DNA from: Paracoccaceae bacterium
Lineage (GTDB): Bacteria > Pseudomonadota > Alphaproteobacteria > Rhodobacterales > Rhodobacteraceae
Direction of reading: 5' to 3'
Length of the DNA stretch: 7,924 nt
NCBI GenBank assembly: GCA_003565055.1
Contig: PXDM01000266.1
Coordinates: forward strand, 1-7,924
Below the pieces are notes generated by a model. The model saw only the letters and a program-made list of their open reading frames with translations. It searched no databases and was not told where the DNA came from. A program made the translations under genes and the position numbers. Positions 1 to 4,569 of this stretch are shown here, piece after piece. Each line of letters begins with the position of its first letter. Position 1 is the first letter of the stretch.

Positions 1-59
1 AAGGCGTCGATTTCATCAACGGCGTCAAGCCATCAAACCCAGATCGGGCCGCCGCGTGA
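1..59 (+). CDS. Possible 3' tail of a plus-strand gene cut by the left edge
   Basis: Reading the plus strand from base 3 gives an open stretch of 18 codons (GVDFINGVKPSNPDRAAA) ending in TGA at 57-59. It could be the C-terminus of a gene entering from the left, and its codons end mostly in G or C as in the real genes here. A second plus frame is also open for most of this short stretch, so the length alone proves nothing. I do not recognise the peptide and assign no family. Mild support is the hairpin at 225-240, which has a good T-run on the plus strand too, as expected if a convergent gene ended upstream of it. Confidence 0.2.
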   Translation, partial: GVDFINGVKPSNPDRAAA

Positions 60-218
60 CGATCCCAAAACACCAGATTTGACAATAACTCGCGCTCAAG
101 ACGCGGAAAGCGGAATTGAAGTCTTTGCAAGATACGTCTGAAGGTGCCTGAGCGCGTATCGCTCGGACGACTCTTGTGGCACGGTTTTAGTTAAAATACT
201 GACAGAGAGTTTTAAAAA
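60..218. other. Intergenic stretch without a convincing gene
   Basis: No frame on either strand carries a plausible start, Shine-Dalgarno sequence and coding bias. Two small overlapping inverted repeats are visible: GATACG (131-136) with CGTATC (155-160), and GAGCG (150-154) with CGCTC (160-164). They share bases, so they would be alternative pairings. The last 35 bases before the gene end turn A/T-rich, with runs such as GTTTTAG and AGTTTTAAAAACT (208-220). A TTGACA hexamer sits at 79-84 on the plus strand but has no -10 partner at a normal distance. Confidence 0.4.
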
Positions 219-1409
219 CTAAAGGGCGGCAGGTGCCGCCTTTTTCTTTCGGGAAGCCGGTCTTCGCTGGCTGTCAACATATTCGGCAAGAAGGGTGCTG
301 ATCTGTTCCTTGAAACCGGGCGATCCGGCGCGCAGCACAGCTGTCAGCACAGCGGTTTCATCAAGATTTTTGCGGATGATCGAGCGGTTCTTGCCGCAGA
401 TTACGGCATTGATACACAGCGCCAGATAGGTATTATGTCCGCAGCCGAGAGTGTTGAAGAAGCGGACAGGGTCGAGCGTCACCAGCTCTCCGTTTCCGCC
501 AAAGTTTTCAAGCTTGCGTGAATTCGCCAGATGCACAAGGAACAGGCGGCTGGCCGTCTCGCGGGCCTTCTTCTGCTTGCCTGTGCGCCAGTGGATATAG
601 GCCAGAAACAACAGTGAGATGCTGACATTCTTGGCTTGTGTCAGATGAAACCTGTTGCGCAGATCCCCGTCCGGATCTGTGAGGCGGCACGCAAGATCAT
701 GGATCTTGCGCAAATTGCGCATGACGGCGCGCATATCGCCGGCGGCCAGAGCGCGATGCCATCCGACAGTCAGGATCGACAGCCACAGATGCAGACCATC
801 CGACCGGATGTCCCCCTTCTGGTCAAAGATTTCCAGAGCGAGCGCTTCGAAATCGTCAAGATAGCGTTCCGACGGCAGGGCGATGCGATCAGGCAGTTCG
901 ATCGCCTTGTAGGTATGGACCACTGCCGAGGCGATGCGGTAATGCGGCTCCAGACTGGGGGTTTGCGAACTGCGCAGGGCCAGACCTGCAATGATTTCTC
1001 GACTGAGCCTGCGCCCGTCCGAGGTTGTCCTGTTGTCCCGGAATTCCAGATGGCGCTTGTAATCCTCGACCGTAGCACAGCGAATCGGGATTGTTTCCTG
1101 CAGGTTCTGCGTGCCGAAGGTCATGTCCAGCACGATCTCGGTGCAATGCGCCATGATATCCTTGCAGGGAATACTCAGGTGGATACGCCCACCGCCACTG
1201 GATGGGGTCAGCCTATGCACGATGGCTACGCCATCAGGTCCGGTGACAGAGAAAGGGGCCATCATGGACCCGTCGGCTGTGCATTTCAAAGACAGGATCA
1301 GGCGGTTCTTGCGGATATTGACGCCCCATGTCGATACGGCAGGGCCGCCAATGGACATCTGGAAGCGGGTGTCCGTTCCGGAAACCGTGAAATCTGGTGT
1401 CATGTTCAT
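219..1409 (-). CDS. Uncharacterised 396-aa protein, last gene of the aldolase/CMP-transferase operon
   Basis: I do not recognise this protein. Residues about 5-110 look beta-rich: alternating hydrophobic strands with repeated Gly/Ser turns, suggesting a small sandwich-like domain. From about 115 to the end it is helical, with two TPR-like helix pairs around 205-242 and 262-295 (the second LAYIHWRTGKQKKARETA) and a basic Lys/Arg-Ala tail (RRPASRKKKAAPAAL). There is no signal peptide, membrane helix or obvious enzyme motif, so a cytosolic partner or adaptor role is possible but only inference. I start it at the ATG at 1409 because that forms an ATGA overlap with the stop of the phosphatase upstream. 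A TTG 33 bases further upstream would add 11 residues (MPRCSITWTRQ) buried in the phosphatase gene. A second in-frame ATG at 1403 is also possible. No strong Shine-Dalgarno is visible, which fits translational coupling. Confidence 0.85.
   Translation of the reverse strand: MNMTPDFTVSGTDTRFQMSIGGPAVSTWGVNIRKNRLILSLKCTADGSMMAPFSVTGPDGVAIVHRLTPSSGGGRIHLSIPCKDIMAHCTEIVLDMTFGTQNLQETIPIRCATVEDYKRHLEFRDNRTTSDGRRLSREIIAGLALRSSQTPSLEPHYRIASAVVHTYKAIELPDRIALPSERYLDDFEALALEIFDQKGDIRSDGLHLWLSILTVGWHRALAAGDMRAVMRNLRKIHDLACRLTDPDGDLRNRFHLTQAKNVSISLLFLAYIHWRTGKQKKARETASRLFLVHLANSRKLENFGGNGELVTLDPVRFFNTLGCGHNTYLALCINAVICGKNRSIIRKNLDETAVLTAVLRAGSPGFKEQISTLLAEYVDSQRRPASRKKKAAPAAL
222..245. terminator. Probable bidirectional intrinsic terminator overlapping the operon's last codons
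   Basis: A perfect 6-bp GC stem (GGCGGC 225-230, loop AGGT 231-234, GCCGCC 235-240) is followed on the plus strand by TTTTT (241-245) and then CTTTC. On the minus strand the same stem is followed by CTTTAG and TTTTTAAAAC. The stem encodes the last residues of the 396-aa protein (AAPAAL), and the minus-strand T-rich tail begins inside its stop codon. Stem, tetraloop and T-tract fit a rho-independent terminator; the minus tail is interrupted by an AG, so the plus direction looks the stronger. Confidence 0.7.
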
Positions 1410-2089
1410 CTGTCTGGTCCAAGTGATGCTACAGCGTGGCAATGGGGAATGTGATGCGCTGCGACATAATCCTGCCAGCCGTGAAATTCGCTCCAGCCGC
1501 TGAGGAATATAAAATCCAGCCCCGCACGCGTTGCGGCGATATGGTCATAGCGGCTGTCGCCCAGAAACAGGGCCGGGCTGCGGATCGTTCCGGCGGCGAT
1601 TTCCCGCGCGAGGATCAGATCCTTGCTGTCGGGACTGCCGAAGATGCCGCCGTCAAAATGCGCGGCCAGCCCGCGCGCGGCGAAGACCTCGCGCAGCTCG
1701 GCCTGATCGCCGCCCGAGACGATCAGCCAGCGCGCATCGGGCGTGGCGGCGCGCAAATCCTCCAGCCCTTCGGTGATGGCGCAGGACATCAGCCCCGCGC
1801 GCACGGCGCCCGCATAGGCGGTCAGCAGTGTGTCGAGATCGGGGCCATCGCGGCCCGGCACGGCCTGCGGGGCATGGTCCGGCAGGATCGAGTCCAGAAA
1901 GTGGGCGAATTTCGCATAGCGTGAGATGCCCCCATGGGCGACATGATGCGCGACCAGCGCGTCAGCAGCAGCCTCCCCCCAGGGCAGGGCAGCGGTGCGA
2001 AAGGCCTCGGTCTTGACCTTGTTGGAATCGAGAACGACCCCATCGCAGTCGAAGACAAGGGTAGTATAATTCGCTGGATGCGGGATCAT
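1406..2089 (-). CDS. HAD-superfamily phosphatase, probably acting on a sugar-acid phosphate
   Basis: This is a 227-aa haloacid dehalogenase-type hydrolase with all four motifs: FDCDGVVLDSN (nucleophile Asp14, acid/base Asp16), Ser125 in LIVSGGD, Lys156 in SPDSKD, and GDSRYD (Asp178, Asp182). The insert of about 100 residues between motifs I and II, mostly helical, indicates a C1-type cap as in phosphoglycolate phosphatase-like enzymes. Such enzymes hydrolyse small phosphate esters in the cytosol. Its place directly after a CMP-sugar synthetase suggests it dephosphorylates the ulosonate or its precursor, the role that KdsC or nonulosonate-9-phosphate phosphatases play in known pathways; this is inference, since the HAD fold does not reveal substrate. 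Its ATG overlaps the stop of the CMP transferase (ATGA, 2089-2086), and its own stop overlaps the next start in the same way. Confidence 0.9.
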   Translation of the reverse strand: MIPHPANYTTLVFDCDGVVLDSNKVKTEAFRTAALPWGEAAADALVAHHVAHGGISRYAKFAHFLDSILPDHAPQAVPGRDGPDLDTLLTAYAGAVRAGLMSCAITEGLEDLRAATPDARWLIVSGGDQAELREVFAARGLAAHFDGGIFGSPDSKDLILAREIAAGTIRSPALFLGDSRYDHIAATRAGLDFIFLSGWSEFHGWQDYVAAHHIPHCHAVASLGPDR

Positions 2090-2784
2090 GTCGGTGCCAG
2101 CCCGCGCAAGAGCAGTTGTTCGGCCACAACGAAATCAGATTCCCAGTCGATATCCTGCGCCGTCAGCTTGTCCAGCGGAAAGAGGTATGGATTTTCGCCG
2201 ATGCGATCATCCAGCCGGGAATAGATCTCGGTGGGGGCAAGGAATACGGCGCTGTTGATTTCATGCACCGGTGTCAATGTCTGGGTCCGTGGCCATTTCT
2301 CGACTTTGCGGTCATAGTTCAGCGGGCCTTTCTCATTCCACAGGAAAGCATGGAGCAATGTTGTGGTCATGAGTGAATCATGACCCTGTGTCAGGGCCTG
2401 CTGATAGGTGGCAATGATATTGGCATAAATTTCTGCAGTGACAAAGGGTGAGGTGACATGAGTCCAGAGAATATGCCCTTCGGGGATCAGGTCATGGGCA
2501 TGGCCGACAAGCGCGTCGGTACTGGTGGCGCTGCTGGAGAGGTGCTCGGCGCGGTGATGAACCACCAGCTGAGCGGCCCCCAGACGGCGCGCATAATCGA
2601 GGATCTCTTCGTCATTTGTGGACAGAACAACCTGATCAATCCGGGGACAGTCGAGTAACTGCCCCAGCTTGATTTGAACCAGTCCCTCCTGGAAAGGGCC
2701 AAAAGGTCGGATATTCTTGCGCGGGACGCGCTCGCTGCCTTTGCGACAGGGTAAGAAAGCAGTGACGGGGCCTTGTGCCTCCAT
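2086..2784 (-). CDS. CMP-sugar synthetase (acylneuraminate cytidylyltransferase family)
   Basis: This 232-aa protein belongs to the NeuA/KdsB-type cytidylyltransferases, which join CTP to a 2-keto-3-deoxy sugar acid to give the CMP-sugar and pyrophosphate in the cytosol. The N-terminal nucleotide-binding signature is present as FLPCRKGSERVPRKN (residues 10-24), matching the family pattern with Arg14, Gly16-Ser17 and Lys23-Asn24. STNDEEI (55-61), HVTSPF (109-114) and the C-terminal QDIDWESDF (210-218, with Asp211 and Asp217) are further family hallmarks, the last near the metal-binding aspartates. Length is normal for a single-domain bacterial enzyme. The exact sugar (sialic, legionaminic, pseudaminic, Kdo or other) cannot be read from the sequence, so I give no symbol. 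It starts 3 bases after the aldolase stop codon with a strong Shine-Dalgarno, and ends in an ATGA overlap with the phosphatase gene. Confidence 0.92.
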   Translation of the reverse strand: MEAQGPVTAFLPCRKGSERVPRKNIRPFGPFQEGLVQIKLGQLLDCPRIDQVVLSTNDEEILDYARRLGAAQLVVHHRAEHLSSSATSTDALVGHAHDLIPEGHILWTHVTSPFVTAEIYANIIATYQQALTQGHDSLMTTTLLHAFLWNEKGPLNYDRKVEKWPRTQTLTPVHEINSAVFLAPTEIYSRLDDRIGENPYLFPLDKLTAQDIDWESDFVVAEQLLLRGLAPT

Positions 2785-2786
2785 AA

Positions 2787-4394
2787 TCAGACCTCCGATG
2801 CGTATATACTTGCCGTAGGCAGGCGATGCCGGGTCGGTGTTACCGAGAGCAATCGGTCTTCTGCGGCATGGGCACGATAGGCCTCAAGCACGGTCTCTGT
2901 TTCCCTGTTGCGCGCATCGCCGGCGGGATAGCCGTCGAATCCGGCCATCAGGATCCGCGCGGCCTGTCCGCTGGTCGCCACGGCCAGCGCATAGGCCACC
3001 ACCAGCCCGGTGGGGGCGATGCAATGCGTGTCATGAAATTCGAACCGCCCCGGCTCGATCCCGATTCCGAAATCCAGAAGCTCCTTGTTGCCAAGTTCCA
3101 TGCGCAAGCTTTCGGGCAGCTGAGAGGCCGGGGTGATCAGCGGTTGCGGCAGGGGGGCATGGGTCTCGGCATCGGCCAGGAGCCGCACCGGATGGCAGGC
3201 AATGCGCAGATCGATCAGGCTTGGGTCGATGGCTGACTGGGTGTTCAGTGCCAGCACCAGCGGGCGGGCGCGGCGGATATGGGCTTCGAGCGCGGGGCGA
3301 TGGGCCTCGACTCCCGGGCCTGTCCCCAGGATCAGAACGTCGCGGTCGGCCATGACCGAGGCAGGCTGCCAGCTGCCCTGCGGGGTGCCCCGATAGAACT
3401 GGCGCGCCCCGTCCAGCGTGTTGAAGCTGAATTTCTTGCCCCCCTCGGCGCGCAGATGGTCGATCACAGCGAGGATATCTTCCTCATCATAGCGCGCATC
3501 GCTCATCATTTCCTGAATATAGGTGGGGTGAATGCCGTATTTTCCGGCCAGATAGTAATAGGGGTTGGTGCCCCAGCCATAACTGGTTTTCATCGGCCCG
3601 AAATGCTGGCGGATCAGGGCCATCAGCGGCACCAGATTGGCGCGGCGGTTGCGGAAGGCCTCGGCCTCGATGGCCAGTTCTTCAGTGCGCGCATTGCCTG
3701 GGCCGCGCCCCATGCCGGTGACAGTCGCATCCAGCCAGGTTGCCCCGTCGGCCACGGCCTGCAGGGTATTGGCCAGCGCCAGCCCCATATTGTCATGCGT
3801 ATGAATGCCGATCGGCCCGTCCCAGTGGTCGCGCAGCCAGCCGATGATGCGGCTGGTATCCTGCGGGGTCATGCTGCCCATGCTGTCAGCGAAATAGAGC
3901 ACTTCGACCGGCCGTTGCGCGGCTTTTTGCGCCAGCACATGGATTTCCTCGCGCGTGCGGTCCGCAATCTGCATCAGGTTGAAGCCGACCCGGTAGCCAC
4001 GTTCGGTCAGCCAGCCGACTGCAGGCAGAACCCGTTCGAATTCGTGAAAATGGCAGGCGAAGCGCACCAGATCGACAGGCGTGTCGGCGGCGGGTTCGGG
4101 AAACAGTCTTGCAAGGCTTGCCTCAAGGCCCAGATCGGTCAGCAGATCCGATCCATTGACCATGACAGCGACCTGCAGGCCTTCGGGGATATCAAGGCTG
4201 CGCAGATACGCATCCGTGGCAAAGGCATTGGGACCCTTGAAGCCCTTGTTGCCCAGAAACCGGAAGCCCAGTTCCACGATATCGACCTGCGCGGCTTTCA
4301 TGGCCTGCAGATAACTGTTCACAAGGGGCGTAGAGAAGTCCCAGGAATTATAATACCCGCCATCGCGCAGGGTGCAATCGAGCAAAAGCTGCAT
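2787..4394 (-). CDS. HMGL-type (DRE-TIM) aldolase fused to an unassigned C-terminal domain
   Basis: Residues 1 to about 320 form a TIM-barrel aldolase of the HMGL-like/DRE-TIM metallolyase family (relatives: 4-hydroxy-2-oxovalerate aldolase, homocitrate and isopropylmalate synthases). Key marks are LDCTLRDGGY (5-14; Asp6 metal ligand, Arg10 catalytic), FADSMGSMTP (168-177), the metal-binding HTHDN (198-202) and GMGRGPGN (227-234). Such enzymes make or break a C-C bond next to a 2-keto acid such as pyruvate using a divalent metal. Residues about 350-535 are a second domain starting with DVLILGTGPG (352-361), a strand-glycine-loop as in Rossmann-like folds, followed by ACHPVR (399-404), CIAPTG (458-463) and AGFDGY (484-489). 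It faintly recalls DUF115/Maf-type domains of glycosylation loci, but I cannot assign it. With the CMP transferase and phosphatase next door, the likely role is making a 2-keto-3-deoxy sugar acid or its precursor. Annotations as 4-hydroxy-2-oxovalerate aldolase would probably be misleading. Single-domain relatives are about 300-350 aa, so the extension is notable. Confidence 0.88.
   Translation of the reverse strand: MQLLLDCTLRDGGYYNSWDFSTPLVNSYLQAMKAAQVDIVELGFRFLGNKGFKGPNAFATDAYLRSLDIPEGLQVAVMVNGSDLLTDLGLEASLARLFPEPAADTPVDLVRFACHFHEFERVLPAVGWLTERGYRVGFNLMQIADRTREEIHVLAQKAAQRPVEVLYFADSMGSMTPQDTSRIIGWLRDHWDGPIGIHTHDNMGLALANTLQAVADGATWLDATVTGMGRGPGNARTEELAIEAEAFRNRRANLVPLMALIRQHFGPMKTSYGWGTNPYYYLAGKYGIHPTYIQEMMSDARYDEEDILAVIDHLRAEGGKKFSFNTLDGARQFYRGTPQGSWQPASVMADRDVLILGTGPGVEAHRPALEAHIRRARPLVLALNTQSAIDPSLIDLRIACHPVRLLADAETHAPLPQPLITPASQLPESLRMELGNKELLDFGIGIEPGRFEFHDTHCIAPTGLVVAYALAVATSGQAARILMAGFDGYPAGDARNRETETVLEAYRAHAAEDRLLSVTPTRHRLPTASIYASEV
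2791..2797 (-). promoter_or_regulatory. Strong Shine-Dalgarno of the CMP-sugar synthetase, inside the aldolase gene end
   Basis: The minus strand reads CGGAGGT here, 6 bases before the ATG at 2784. It lies within the last codons of the aldolase fusion and fixes the start of the downstream gene. It is the best ribosome binding site in the operon, whereas the two downstream genes have weak sites and rely on ATGA overlaps. Confidence 0.75.
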
Positions 4395-4396
4395 AT

Positions 4397-4429
4397 TTAC
4401 ATAAACCCCTTGTATGCCAGATTTTTCAT
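4397..4429 (-). CDS. Possible 10-codon leader reading frame (MKNLAYKGFM) before the aldolase gene
   Basis: An ATG at 4429 opens MKNLAYKGFM and stops with TAA at 4399-4397, leaving just two bases before the aldolase ATG at 4394. It has a well placed Shine-Dalgarno (AAGGA, 4440-4436, 6-base spacer), better spaced than the aldolase's own candidate AAGGGG (4411-4406, 11 bases before its ATG), which lies inside this frame. The aldolase reads in a different frame, so this is not an N-terminal extension. Termination next to the aldolase start could couple the two. No amino-acid run typical of attenuation is present. It may be chance. Confidence 0.3.
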   Translation of the reverse strand: MKNLAYKGFM

Positions 4430-4435
4430 TTCATT

Positions 4436-4440
4436 TCCTT
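4436..4440 (-). promoter_or_regulatory. Shine-Dalgarno for the possible leader frame
   Basis: AAGGA on the minus strand, inside AAAAGGAA, lies 6 bases before the ATG at 4429. It also lies very close to another ATG at 4434 that would stop after two codons (ATGAAATGA). It is about 41 bases from the aldolase start, too far to serve it directly. Confidence 0.4.
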
Positions 4441-4450
4441 TTAGAATATC

Positions 4451-4480
4451 CGTATTGTTCAAGCCGTTTTGCAGCGTCAA
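4451..4480 (-). promoter_or_regulatory. Weak promoter candidate for the aldolase operon
   Basis: On the minus strand TTGACG (4480-4475) resembles a -35 box (5 of 6). After 18 bases comes AATACG (4456-4451), only 3 of 6 to a -10 box. TTGACG overlaps an interrupted inverted repeat GTCA-N5-TGAC (4476-4488), which might be an operator. The A/T-rich stretch that follows and the position upstream of a four-gene operon favour a promoter in this spacer, but these particular boxes are weak. Confidence 0.3.
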
Positions 4481-4569
4481 CATGTGACAGTCATACGGCC
4501 TTGCATGCATGTGTCTTGTAGCCAGCGTTGCGCGTATGTCGCTATTTGCCGTTATCGCCCGCAGCCATC

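Larger units (their letters stand above)
4395..4569. other. Spacer between the glycosyltransferase-like gene and the aldolase operon
   Basis: This 175-base gap is the largest between the genes on the left two thirds of the window. It holds the promoter candidate, the possible leader frame and, at 4502-4509, the palindrome TGCATGCA. I see no GC hairpin with a T-run after the glycosyltransferase stop, so transcription may continue through from the upstream gene. Composition shifts from mixed to clearly A/T-rich from about 4460 towards the aldolase start. Confidence 0.5.

Noticed and set aside
1..218. Insertion-sequence remnant at the left edge
   Set aside because: I looked for terminal inverted repeats, target duplications and a recognisable transposase tail; only short ordinary inverted repeats and an unrecognised 18-residue peptide are present.
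1410..1442. TTG start at 1442 for the 396-aa protein
   Set aside because: It would overlap the phosphatase by 37 bases, whereas the ATG at 1409 forms the same ATGA overlap seen at the previous gene junction.
636..1503. Plus-strand open frames opposite the 396-aa gene (272 and 130 codons)
   Set aside because: The minus-strand gene is coupled to its neighbour by an ATGA overlap and ends at the terminator; the plus frames have no such context and run across two minus-strand genes.
3279..4487. Plus-strand open frame of 402 codons opposite the aldolase gene
   Set aside because: It is the antisense shadow of a strongly supported gene with catalytic motifs, has no Shine-Dalgarno and gives a protein without recognisable features. 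Long antisense frames are expected with G/C-rich third positions.
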